Assembly (NCBI GenBank): GCA_027619415.1
Contig: JAQCFO010000004.1
Location: 31,835-95,834 of the forward strand
Direction of reading: 5' to 3'
DNA length: 64,000 nt
Source of the DNA: Bacteroidota bacterium
Lineage (GTDB): Bacteria; Bacteroidota; Bacteroidia; Flavobacteriales; Flavobacteriaceae
Position numbers and translations under genes: made by a program
The notes under the pieces: model-generated
Told to the model about the DNA's origin: nothing
Seen by the model: only the letters and a program-made list of their open reading frames with translations
Database searches by the model: none
Shown: piece by piece, positions 19,662-29,072 of the stretch
Numbering within the stretch: position 1 is the stretch's first letter
How the letters are laid out: each line of letters begins with the position of its first letter

Positions 19662-20660
19662 TTAAAACATTGAACTTTTTAATTTTAATCCTGCATTTTC
19701 ATTTAATTTGAACATTAAATTCATGTTTTGAATTGCTTGACCTGAAGCTCCTTTTATTAAATTATCAATAATTGAAGTGATTAATATTTTGTCATTACTC
19801 TTACTTATATGAATTAGACATTTGTTAGTGTTTATAACTTGTTTTAAATGAATTTCATTTTCAGAAATCACAACAAATGGATGGTTTTTATAAAATATTT
19901 TGTATAAATCTTTTATTACATTTAGATCAACATCACTGTTAAAATAACTAGTACAGAATATTCCTCTAGTAAAATTACCTCTAACTGGTAAGAAATTAAT
20001 TTTATTGGATTTGTTAGATATTTTATTAAATGAAAAATAAATTTCTCCTAGATGTTGATGAGTAAAGGGTTTGTACCAAGAAACATTGCTGTTTCTCCAA
20101 TTGAAATGTGATGTATTGTTAAGCTTTATTCCTGCTCCAGTACTTCCTGTTATGGCGTTGGTGTGAATTTCACTATTTATAAAATTATTTTTTATTGCGG
20201 GAATTAAACCCAACTGTATTGCAGTAGCAAAACATCCTGGATTTGAAATGTTTTTTGCATTTTTAATTTCTTCTTTTTGAAGTTCTGGTAAGCCGTAAAC
20301 AAAGGATCTGGTTGTATTGGTATTTTTTTTTACAAATGAGTTTTCAAGTCTAAAATCTTGACTTAAATCAATTATTCTAGTTTTAGGGTTTATATTGTGG
20401 TTATTTAAAAACTTATTTGAATTACCATGACCTAAGCATAAAAATAATACATCAACATTGTCAACTAGTTTGTTTACAAATTTCATATTTAATTCACCTG
20501 TTAGGTCTTGATGAATATCAGAAATATACCTTTCATTATTGACATTACTATACGCAAAAATTAGTTCAGATTCTGGGTGGTTTATTAGTAACCTTATAAG
20601 CTCCCCACCTGTATATCCAGATGCACCTACAATCCCAATTCCAATTTTATTTATTGACAT
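19662..20660 (-). CDS. argC: N-acyl-gamma-glutamyl-phosphate reductase
   Basis: 'GIVGASGYTGGELIRLL', 'NPGCFATAIQLGLIP', 'PFTHQHLGEI'. Confidence 0.96.
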   Translation of the reverse strand: MSINKIGIGIVGASGYTGGELIRLLINHPESELIFAYSNVNNERYISDIHQDLTGELNMKFVNKLVDNVDVLFLCLGHGNSNKFLNNHNINPKTRIIDLSQDFRLENSFVKKNTNTTRSFVYGLPELQKEEIKNAKNISNPGCFATAIQLGLIPAIKNNFINSEIHTNAITGSTGAGIKLNNTSHFNWRNSNVSWYKPFTHQHLGEIYFSFNKISNKSNKINFLPVRGNFTRGIFCTSYFNSDVDLNVIKDLYKIFYKNHPFVVISENEIHLKQVINTNKCLIHISKSNDKILITSIIDNLIKGASGQAIQNMNLMFKLNENAGLKLKSSMF

Positions 20661-21825
20661 GTTTATATATTTTATTTTGATTAGAAGTAATTTTTATAAA
20701 ACCTTTCGCATCTTCAGCAGTCCATTTTTTATTTACTTCTCCGTAAGAACCAAAACCTGAATTCATAAGATCGTTATTTGATCTTATTCCATTTAATTCG
20801 AATCTATATGGGCTAAGAGTAGCAAATACTTCTCCGTTAACATTTTTTTGACTACTATCTAAAAAGCTTTCAATATCTCTAATTACAGGTTCTAAATACT
20901 GACCTTCATGAAGAAGCATGCCATAAAAATTTGATAATTGTTCTTTTTGGAATTGCTGCCATTTTGTTAACGTGTGTTTTTCTAATAAATGATGAGCTTT
21001 TAAAATTAACATTGGTCCTCCAGCTTGAAAACCAACTCTTCCTTTAATACCAATAATTGTATCACCAACGTGTATGTCTCTACCAATACAATATCGATCA
21101 CAAATTTTTGATATTTTTTCTATGCATTCGACCGGATCATATTGCTGATCGTCTATTCCAGAGATCTCTCCTTTATTAAAACTTAATTTAATTTCTTTTT
21201 TAAATGTGTTCTTTAGGCTGTTAGGATATGCTTCTTCTGGTAATTTTCTTTCAGAAGATAAAGTTTCGTAACCACCAATACTAGTACCCCAAAGTCCTTT
21301 ATTTATAGAATATTTTGCTTTTTCCCAATTAAATTTTACTCCATTATTTTTTAAATATTTAATTTCATCCTGCCTTGATAAATTACCATCTCTAATTGGA
21401 GTTATTATTTTAATTTCTGGAGCAATTACTTGAAAAACCATATCAAATCTAACTTGGTCATTTCCAGCTCCAGTGCTTCCATGAGCTAGATGGGTTGCAT
21501 TATGTTTTTTTGCGTATTTCGCTATTTCTAAAGCCTGTATAGTTCTTTCAGCACTTACTGAAAGAGGGTAGGTATTGTTCCTAAGTACATTTCCAAAGAC
21601 TAAAAATTTAATTATTTTATTGTAATATGATTGAACAGCATTAATTGATTTAAACTGAAATGCACCCATTTTAATTGCTTTTTCTTTAATTTTTTCAGTT
21701 TCACTTATTGTAAAGCCGCCAGTATTTATGTTAATCGCATGAACTTCATTTCCTTCTTTAGAAAGCTTATTAAGACAATATGAAGTGTCAAGACCTCCAC
21801 TATATGCTAATATTATTTTTTTCAT
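20647..21825 (-). CDS. argG: Argininosuccinate synthase
   Basis: 'KKIILAYSGGLDTSYCLNKL', 'AHGSTGAGNDQVRFD'; start at internal ATG 21825, with ATGA overlap to the upstream gene. Confidence 0.95.
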   Translation of the reverse strand: MKKIILAYSGGLDTSYCLNKLSKEGNEVHAININTGGFTISETEKIKEKAIKMGAFQFKSINAVQSYYNKIIKFLVFGNVLRNNTYPLSVSAERTIQALEIAKYAKKHNATHLAHGSTGAGNDQVRFDMVFQVIAPEIKIITPIRDGNLSRQDEIKYLKNNGVKFNWEKAKYSINKGLWGTSIGGYETLSSERKLPEEAYPNSLKNTFKKEIKLSFNKGEISGIDDQQYDPVECIEKISKICDRYCIGRDIHVGDTIIGIKGRVGFQAGGPMLILKAHHLLEKHTLTKWQQFQKEQLSNFYGMLLHEGQYLEPVIRDIESFLDSSQKNVNGEVFATLSPYRFELNGIRSNNDLMNSGFGSYGEVNKKWTAEDAKGFIKITSNQNKIYKHVNK

Positions 21826-22352
21826 TTGTTTGATTTTGAATTGTAAAGCATCCCTGTGCAAAGGCACATTTCTCTTTTGGTTCTAATTAATACATCATAA
21901 TTTTTACATGTTTGACAGCCTTTCCAGAATTCATCATCATCTGTCAACTCAGAGAAAGTCACTGGCTTGTATCCTAATTCGTAATTAATTTTCATAACTG
22001 GTAGACCAGTTGTTATCCCAAATATTTTGGCATCTGGATATTTTTTTTTTGAATGATTGAAAATCAGAGTTTTGATTTTCTTAGCTAACCCATTTCCTCT
22101 AAATTTTGGAGCAACGATTAACCCTGAATGAGCAACATATTTTCCATGACTCCATACCTCTATATAGCAAAAACCTGCAAATTCATTATTGTTAATAGCT
22201 ATTATGGCATTTTTATTTTCAATTTTAGTTCTTATATATTGAGGAGTCCTCAAAGCAATGCCAGTTCCTCTGACCTTGGCAGATAAACTAATAGTTTCTG
22301 AAATTATGTTACAATATTTAATGTGCTTCAATGAAGCAATGAGGATTTTCAC
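21822..22352 (-). CDS. GNAT family N-acetyltransferase, first gene of the arg cluster
   Basis: 'HSGLIVAPKFRGNGLAKKIKTLIFNHSKKKYP' acetyl-CoA-binding motif; probable GTG start at 22352; C-terminal CxxC...CxC. Confidence 0.82.
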   Translation of the reverse strand: MKILIASLKHIKYCNIISETISLSAKVRGTGIALRTPQYIRTKIENKNAIIAINNNEFAGFCYIEVWSHGKYVAHSGLIVAPKFRGNGLAKKIKTLIFNHSKKKYPDAKIFGITTGLPVMKINYELGYKPVTFSELTDDDEFWKGCQTCKNYDVLIRTKREMCLCTGMLYNSKSNK

Positions 22353-22394
22353 GATGATTTTAAAAAAAAAAATAATTAAGATTGAATTTGAAAT

Positions 22395-22416
22395 GAAACT
22401 GGACTCACCTAGTTTC
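22395..22416 (-). promoter_or_regulatory. Hairpin in the putative 5' leader of the arg cluster
   Basis: Inverted repeat GAAACTgg..cctAGTTTC between the proposed GTG start and the upstream GC-rich patch. Confidence 0.35.
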
Positions 22417-22633
22417 TTAAATAGAAAAAGACCCAATAGGGCGGGCGCGACGTGAAACGCGAGTTATAGTAATGGCTATATATATTCTATTTATAAAATT
22501 CACAAAAGCAAATATGAAATATTTTTTTGTATTTACAAAATTTTATTTTGAGTATCAATATCTCTAAATTAAAAGCATTTAGGGTAGGCAAGAGACTAAT
22601 TAGAATGGGACTGCTTATTATTTTGAATTTATT

Positions 22634-23101
22634 TTAGCAACAAGTTCCTAATGTTGAACAAGAAGATTGATTATTTAAATCGGATAATTTTATTTTTTGT
22701 ATTTCCAAAGGAATTCCACAATTATCTTTTGACAAACAATCAGTTTGTTTAGATTTTAATAAAAAATTTTTTCCATCAAAATCAAGTGCAAATTTACTAA
22801 TGCTTTCTGCTTGATATTCAACTTCTATATCTAAATCATCTATTTTTAAAATTTTTTCTGATAATTTGATAATTTTTAATAACCTTTTCGGATGCAATCT
22901 ATGGTCAAAATCATTTGCATTCCAAAGTTGAAAATTTACAATTTCTTCATTTCTTAAGTTTCCACCACAATCAATAAAATTTTTAGTGATTTTACCAACT
23001 TCTGTAATATGAAAGTGCTTAGGAACAAATTCCTTATTCGGCAATTTAAACTCTATTATTTCCAATTTTAATAAAACTAATTTTAATTCTGATAATTTCA
23101 T
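22634..23101 (-). CDS. DUF6428-like hypothetical protein with Cys-rich C-terminus
   Basis: 155 aa, 'KLPNKEFVPKHFHITEVGKITKNFIDCGG', ends '..SSCSTLGTCC'; family name from memory, not searched. Confidence 0.6.
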   Translation of the reverse strand: MKLSELKLVLLKLEIIEFKLPNKEFVPKHFHITEVGKITKNFIDCGGNLRNEEIVNFQLWNANDFDHRLHPKRLLKIIKLSEKILKIDDLDIEVEYQAESISKFALDFDGKNFLLKSKQTDCLSKDNCGIPLEIQKIKLSDLNNQSSCSTLGTCC

Positions 23102-23281
23102 AATGCAAATATATACGTTGCTGAATTAAAAAATAAAATATTCCTATATAGATTGAATTAGGATTAGTTGCTTTAAAAGTTGTATTTGTAAAATTCACTT
23201 TGCTAATATTAAAAAAAAATCAAATTAAACTATTGATAAGAATACTATTAGTTAAATTAGCTATAAATAAATATTCCTTAA

Positions 23282-24568
23282 TTGATTAGAGTTTCTAGAT
23301 CCTTTAAATTAAAAGATGTCAGTTCTTTTAAGAAAAAACTTTTTAAATGGTCCGCTAATTCGGATATTTCAGTTTTTTTAAATTCCAATAATTATGAGTC
23401 TGACATAGGTGAGTATGATGCGATTTTAGCCATAGGACTTCATTCAAAAACTCAATTTACTAAACAAAATTCTTTAACAAAATTAGACGATTACATTAAT
23501 CAAACTAAAGATTGGGTTTTTGGATATTTATCTTATGATTTGAAAAATGAATTAGAAAAACTTAATAGTAAAAACATTGATAGTTTTTTCCTGCCAAATT
23601 TATTTTTTTTTCAACCAAAAAAAATATGGTTAGTTTCTAAACATTCAGTTGAGGCACTTTATTTAGACGGAAGTCTAATTCAAGACGATTGGATTGAAAT
23701 TAACGAAACATCTCCTTTTTATAATTTTTCAAAGTCAAACAAAATAAAATTAAAAAAAAGATTGAATAAAAATCAATACAAAAATAACATTTGCTTATTA
23801 TTAAATCATATTAACAGGGGGGATGTGTATGAGGCTAATTATTGTATGGAATGGTTTTCTGAAAATTCCGTGATAATTCCAGAAGAAGTATACCTTAAAC
23901 TTAACGAAATTTCTACAACACCTATGAGTGCTTATTTTAAAAATAAGAATCTTTACCTGTTGTCTTCTTCACCTGAAAGATATATTAAAAGAATTAATGA
24001 CAGGATCGTAAGTCAACCCATAAAAGGGACTTCCAGAAGAGATCAAAATAATTTGATAGATTCAAAATTAATGAAAGAACTAGAGCTTAATGTTAAAGAA
24101 AGATCTGAAAATATAATGATTGTTGATCTAATTCGTAACGATCTTTCTAGATTTTCTATTCCGGGATCTGTTAAAGTTAATGAGTTATGTAAAGTGTATC
24201 CTTTTAAACAAGTTCATCAAATGATATCAACTGTAGAATCTAAAGTTCAATCTAATTTAAGTTTTGCAGAAATTATAAAATCTACTTTTCCTATGGGAAG
24301 TATGACAGGAGCACCTAAAGTAAGAGCAATGACTATTATTGAAAATTTGGAAGTTTCTACTCGTGGTTTATATAGTGGTGCATTAGGTTACATAAAGCCA
24401 ACAGGTGATTTTGATTTTAATGTAGTTATAAGGTCTCTGATTTATGATTCAGACACTAAATATCTTTCTTTTCATGTTGGTAGCGCTATCACTTCTAAAT
24501 CAGAAATTTTAAAAGAATATGATGAATGCTTGCTTAAGGCAAAAGCAATGATTTCCGTGTTAAAATAA
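23282..24568 (+). CDS. pabB: Aminodeoxychorismate synthase component I-like (chorismate-binding)
   Basis: 'QPIKGTSRR' (PIKGT is PabB-type), 'ENIMIVDLIRNDLSR', 'GSMTGAPKVRAM'. Confidence 0.85.
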   Translation: MIRVSRSFKLKDVSSFKKKLFKWSANSDISVFLNSNNYESDIGEYDAILAIGLHSKTQFTKQNSLTKLDDYINQTKDWVFGYLSYDLKNELEKLNSKNIDSFFLPNLFFFQPKKIWLVSKHSVEALYLDGSLIQDDWIEINETSPFYNFSKSNKIKLKKRLNKNQYKNNICLLLNHINRGDVYEANYCMEWFSENSVIIPEEVYLKLNEISTTPMSAYFKNKNLYLLSSSPERYIKRINDRIVSQPIKGTSRRDQNNLIDSKLMKELELNVKERSENIMIVDLIRNDLSRFSIPGSVKVNELCKVYPFKQVHQMISTVESKVQSNLSFAEIIKSTFPMGSMTGAPKVRAMTIIENLEVSTRGLYSGALGYIKPTGDFDFNVVIRSLIYDSDTKYLSFHVGSAITSKSEILKEYDECLLKAKAMISVLK

Positions 24569-24605
24569 TTAATTTTTATATATTAAAAACGTAATATTGC
24601 TTTTG

Positions 24606-25889
24606 ATGATTGATCAATTTGAAAAACATATCTATAATGAATTTCCTTTTTTAAAAAATTCAAAACTACTTGTTTGTGTTAGTGGTGGCGTTGATAGTAT
24701 GGTTCTTTCTAATTTGTTATTACAATTAGAATATAAAATTGGTATTGCACACTGTAATTTTAATCTACGAGGAAGTGAAAGTGACTTGGATGAAGAGTTT
24801 GTTAGAGAATATGCTAAAAACAAATCTATTGTATTTCATTTTAAATCCTTTAAAACTAAACTTGCTAAGCACTCTACTCAAATGGCGGCAAGAACTTTAA
24901 GGTATGATTGGTTTAATTATCTTTTGCATTCAAAAGAATATGATTATATTTTAACAGCACATCATTTAGATGACTCTTTAGAGACGTTTATTTTAAACTT
25001 AAGTAGAGCTTCAGGGATTGAAGGTTTGTTAGGGATAAAGCCTATTAATAACAACTTAATTCGTCCATTATTAATATTTTCAAAAGAAAATTTAATTAGT
25101 TATGCAATAGAAACCAATATTAAATGGAGAGAAGATTCTTCAAATATAAAAGACGATTATTTAAGAAATAAAATAAGAAATAATATAATTCCTCAATTAA
25201 AAGAATTAGATCCAAATTTTTTGATTCAATCTAAAAAATCTATGAACTTCCTTAGAGAATCAAATGAAGTTTTAAAAAGATACGTGAATGAATTTAAAAA
25301 TGAACATTTTATTAATATAGATAATCAAATTAAAATTTTTAAAACTTCAATTATCAAAATAGAATCTGAAAATTTTATTTATGAGTTATTTAAAAAATAT
25401 GGTTTTAAATCACCTAAAGAAATCTTGAGTTTGTGTAAATCAATTTCAGGAAAAATGATTAAATCAAGTGAGTACACATTATTAAGTGACAGAGATTTTT
25501 TAATTATAAAACTGAGCAACCTTGTTGATAATAATAAATATAATGTTGGGCTTGATGGAATTCAAGAACCTATTAAATTAACTGTTTCAAAAGGGGTTTT
25601 TAATGAAGATTATAATTCTAATATATTATTTTTGGATATAAAAGAAATTAAACTTCCTTTAATTCTAAGGAAATATAAAAAGGCTGATTTTTTTTATCCT
25701 AATAAAATGAATGGAAAAAAAATGATTTCTAAGTATTTTAAAGACGAAAAAATGTCTTACTTTGACAAACAAAATCAATGGTTATTGTGTGACGGTTCGG
25801 AGATCTTGTGGGTAGTTGGCATGAGATTTGATAAAAGAAAATACATAACTAAAAATGCTAATATTAAAATTGAATTCAATGAAGTTTAG
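24606..25889 (+). CDS. tilS: tRNA(Ile)-lysidine synthetase
   Basis: 'LLVCVSGGVDSMVLSNLL' PP-loop, 'AHCNFNLRGSESDLDEEFV', 'TAHHLDDSLETFILNL'. Confidence 0.95.
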   Translation: MIDQFEKHIYNEFPFLKNSKLLVCVSGGVDSMVLSNLLLQLEYKIGIAHCNFNLRGSESDLDEEFVREYAKNKSIVFHFKSFKTKLAKHSTQMAARTLRYDWFNYLLHSKEYDYILTAHHLDDSLETFILNLSRASGIEGLLGIKPINNNLIRPLLIFSKENLISYAIETNIKWREDSSNIKDDYLRNKIRNNIIPQLKELDPNFLIQSKKSMNFLRESNEVLKRYVNEFKNEHFINIDNQIKIFKTSIIKIESENFIYELFKKYGFKSPKEILSLCKSISGKMIKSSEYTLLSDRDFLIIKLSNLVDNNKYNVGLDGIQEPIKLTVSKGVFNEDYNSNILFLDIKEIKLPLILRKYKKADFFYPNKMNGKKMISKYFKDEKMSYFDKQNQWLLCDGSEILWVVGMRFDKRKYITKNANIKIEFNEV

Positions 25890-27831
25890 ATTACTACTTT
25901 TTATTTTTTTTATTTTTTCTCAATTTAGTTTTTCTCAAGAACCTGTATCTTTTTCCACATCTGTTAAAAAGGTTTCTGATGATACATATGAACTAATCAC
26001 TAATTCAAAAATCGAATCTAATTGGCGTTTGTATTCTCAAAATTTAATTGATGGCGGAGCAATTCCAACAGAATTTATTTTTAACGATTCTGATAATTAT
26101 GATTTAATAGAAGGTGTTAAAGAATCTAAATCGATAACAAAGTTTGATCCGATATTTGGTATAGATCAATCATATTTTATAAATGAATCTTCGTTTATTC
26201 AATCTGTTAAGATTATTGATAAATCTATAAACACAATTAAAGCAATTATTGCATATCAAGCCTGTGATGATATGGTTTGTATTTTTAGAGAAGCAGAGTT
26301 GGTTTTTAATTTAGATGGGTCTGTTAACGCAATAGTTAATGAAAACCTGACAACGGATTTAGTTATTGACAAGTCTAATCCGTTAGTTTTAGATTTAAAA
26401 AATACAGATGTCTTAGAATCTTATTCATCTTCAGAAAACTTGTCTTCAAACCCATATTTAAATTTACTTATTTTAGGGTTTTTAGGTGGCTTACTAGCCC
26501 TGTTAACACCTTGTGTTTTTCCGATGATCCCTTTAACAGTTTCTTTTTTTACAAATAAAGGTTCGGATTCTTCCTTAAATGCTTTTATTTATGGGAGTTT
26601 TATAATTTTAATTTACATTTCTTTAAGTATTCCATTTCATTTTATAGATTCATTAGATCCAGAAATATTAAACAGTATTTCTACTAACGCTGTACTAAAT
26701 GTTTTATTTTTTATAGTGTTTGTTGTTTTTGCTTTTTCTTTTTTTGGATTTTATGAAATCACAATTCCATCAAGCTGGATAAATTCTATTGATTCTAAGT
26801 CTAATAGTATTGGAGGTTTTATAGGGGTGTTTTTTATGGCCTTAACATTGGTATTAGTTTCTTTTTCATGTACCGGACCAATACTTGGTTCACTTTTAGT
26901 AGGATCAATTTCATCTCAAGGAGGAGCGATGCAATTAACAATAGGAATGCTAGGTTTTGGAATAGCCTTGGCTCTTCCTTTTACACTATTTGCATTGTTC
27001 CCTAACTTATTAAATTCATTACCTAAGTCAGGAAGATGGATGAATACTTTTAAAGTGATTTTAGGCTTTCTTGAATTAGGTTTTGCATTTAAGTTTTTGT
27101 CTAATGCCGATTTAGTAGAGCATTGGGGAATACTTAAAAGAGAAATATTTATTGGTATTTGGGTTTTGGTTTTATTATTATTATTTTCTTATCTGATAGG
27201 ACTTTTTAAATTCCCTCATGAAAGTCAGAAAATAAAGCAATCTAAGTTTAATGTAGTACTTAGCATATTATCTCTGTCATTTGCGGTTTATCTTTCTCCT
27301 GCCTTATTGCCTGATGGGTCTAATAAAGCAAGACTTTTAAGTGGATTTACACCACCATCATTTTATAGTGTGTATTCTAAGACTTCAGATTGTCCACTAG
27401 GTTTTCAATGTTTCAAAGATTTCGAATCTGGATTAGAGTTTGCTAAAGCTAATAATAAGCCAATTTTATTAGATTTTACAGGTTGGGCTTGTGTAAATTG
27501 TAGAAGAATTGAGGAAAACGTATGGACTGACCCTGCAATATTCAATTTAATTAATGATAATTTTGTTTTAATTTCTTTATATGTTGATGATAGAAAAGAA
27601 TTAGATGAAAAAGATAAAATTTCTTTGAAATATAAATCTGGAAAAATCAAGGAAATAAATACAATAGGAGAGAAGTCCGCTACTTTTCAAGCATTGAATT
27701 TTAAAAGTGCATCACAGCCTTTTTATGTTCTATTAGATACTGATCTAAGAATACTAAACAGTCCAATACAATACACTTCAAAGGATATATATAAAGCTTG
27801 GCTTGAGGAAGGGTTGGAGAATTTAAAGTAA
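25879..27831 (+). CDS. DsbD-family thiol:disulfide interchange protein
   Basis: N-terminal DsbD domain 'AYQACDDMVCIF', 'LLTPCVFPMIPLTVSFF', 'SCTGPILGSLL', C-terminal thioredoxin 'GWACVNCRRIEENVW'. Confidence 0.93.
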   Translation: MKFRLLLFIFFIFSQFSFSQEPVSFSTSVKKVSDDTYELITNSKIESNWRLYSQNLIDGGAIPTEFIFNDSDNYDLIEGVKESKSITKFDPIFGIDQSYFINESSFIQSVKIIDKSINTIKAIIAYQACDDMVCIFREAELVFNLDGSVNAIVNENLTTDLVIDKSNPLVLDLKNTDVLESYSSSENLSSNPYLNLLILGFLGGLLALLTPCVFPMIPLTVSFFTNKGSDSSLNAFIYGSFIILIYISLSIPFHFIDSLDPEILNSISTNAVLNVLFFIVFVVFAFSFFGFYEITIPSSWINSIDSKSNSIGGFIGVFFMALTLVLVSFSCTGPILGSLLVGSISSQGGAMQLTIGMLGFGIALALPFTLFALFPNLLNSLPKSGRWMNTFKVILGFLELGFAFKFLSNADLVEHWGILKREIFIGIWVLVLLLLFSYLIGLFKFPHESQKIKQSKFNVVLSILSLSFAVYLSPALLPDGSNKARLLSGFTPPSFYSVYSKTSDCPLGFQCFKDFESGLEFAKANNKPILLDFTGWACVNCRRIEENVWTDPAIFNLINDNFVLISLYVDDRKELDEKDKISLKYKSGKIKEINTIGEKSATFQALNFKSASQPFYVLLDTDLRILNSPIQYTSKDIYKAWLEEGLENLK

Positions 27832-28302
27832 ATTTTTAATTAATCCATTTTGATAAATTAAAGGTTTTAACAAGTTTTCATTTAATTCACCTTCAAGTAC
27901 CTTACCGACATATATGTAATGATCACCTGCCTCTATTTTTTCAGTTACTTGGCATTCTAAAAATGCAATTGAATTTGATATTTTTTTAATTTGATTATTA
28001 GAATTTATTGTATCAACACCCTTAAATGTTTGTTCAGGCTTAAGCTTGTTATTAGCAAATTGATTACAAATGTTTATTTGTTTTTCATTAAGAATATTAA
28101 CTATAAAGAAGTTCTTTTTTTTTAAAGCAATATTAGATTTTGCCTCTTTATTTAAGCAAAATAAAATTAAAAAAGGATCAATTGAAACTGAAGTGAAAGA
28201 ACTGGCAGTAAACCCATAATCTGTCATTTTATCATTTGATGTAATTACTGTAACACCTGTTGTAAAACTTCCACAAATTTTTTTAAAGAGATCTTTTTCC
28301 AT
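27823..28302 (-). CDS. Flavin reductase-like protein (FMN-binding split barrel)
   Basis: 'FTTGVTVITSND..YGFTASSFTSVSIDPFLILFCLN'. Confidence 0.88.
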   Translation of the reverse strand: MEKDLFKKICGSFTTGVTVITSNDKMTDYGFTASSFTSVSIDPFLILFCLNKEAKSNIALKKKNFFIVNILNEKQINICNQFANNKLKPEQTFKGVDTINSNNQIKKISNSIAFLECQVTEKIEAGDHYIYVGKVLEGELNENLLKPLIYQNGLIKNLL

Positions 28303-28317
28303 GTATATAATTTTTGA

Positions 28318-29037
28318 TTAAATATACTTATAAACCATTTCAAAAGGAACTCTAAATTGAGGTCCGTAAACACCTTTTTTTTCTCTTTCCCCACAACCAA
28401 TAACCATGTTAATTTCAGACCCTCTAGGTAGTTTTAATATTTTTTTAACAATTAGACTATCAAAACCTTCCATTGGACAAGTGTCATATCCAATCTCTGA
28501 CATACTGATCATAAAATTTTGTGAAGCTAAACCAGCACTTTTATGCGCTACAATTCTCAAATCGCTATTTAAGGTTTGTCTAACAACTGGAGTGAACAGT
28601 CCTACAATTTGAAACATTATATATTTAAAAAGACCTAGAATTCCTAAAAAATCAAAATAAAGAATTGGTATTAGTTTTGAATAGTAATTTAAAGCAAGTT
28701 TATATCTTTTTGTTGTTATTGAATTTTCTTTATACTGTTTGTTTAGAAATTCTATATTCTTTTTCGCTCTCTTTCGCCAGAGATTTTTTCTTGTTACTAC
28801 AACTACAATTTGAGAAGCTGTTTTTGCTGCACTTTGGTTCATGCAGGCTTTAGAAAGTTTTTTTAAGTATAAAGGATCATTTACGTGAATAAACTCCCAT
28901 AGTTGAAGGTTACTGCTGTTAGGTGCTAAAGTTGCATTGTGGATACATTCTTTAACTTTATTACTTTCAATTTTACTGTCTTTAAAAATTCTTACTGACC
29001 TTCTATCTTTAATTGCCTGAGATACTGTTTTTTCCAT
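28318..29037 (-). CDS. Nitroreductase family protein
   Basis: 'IKDRRSVRIFKD', 'ATLAPNSSNLQLWEFIHV', 'ISMSEIGYDTCPMEGF'. Confidence 0.88.
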   Translation of the reverse strand: MEKTVSQAIKDRRSVRIFKDSKIESNKVKECIHNATLAPNSSNLQLWEFIHVNDPLYLKKLSKACMNQSAAKTASQIVVVVTRKNLWRKRAKKNIEFLNKQYKENSITTKRYKLALNYYSKLIPILYFDFLGILGLFKYIMFQIVGLFTPVVRQTLNSDLRIVAHKSAGLASQNFMISMSEIGYDTCPMEGFDSLIVKKILKLPRGSEINMVIGCGEREKKGVYGPQFRVPFEMVYKYI

Positions 29038-29072
29038 TTATTTTTTAAATTAGGCTTCCAAAATACCATTAA

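Noticed and set aside
22258-22455. 65-aa plus-strand ORF over the arg leader
   Set aside because: Largely antisense to the GNAT gene and its leader, with low-complexity Lys/Ile composition; no support as a gene.
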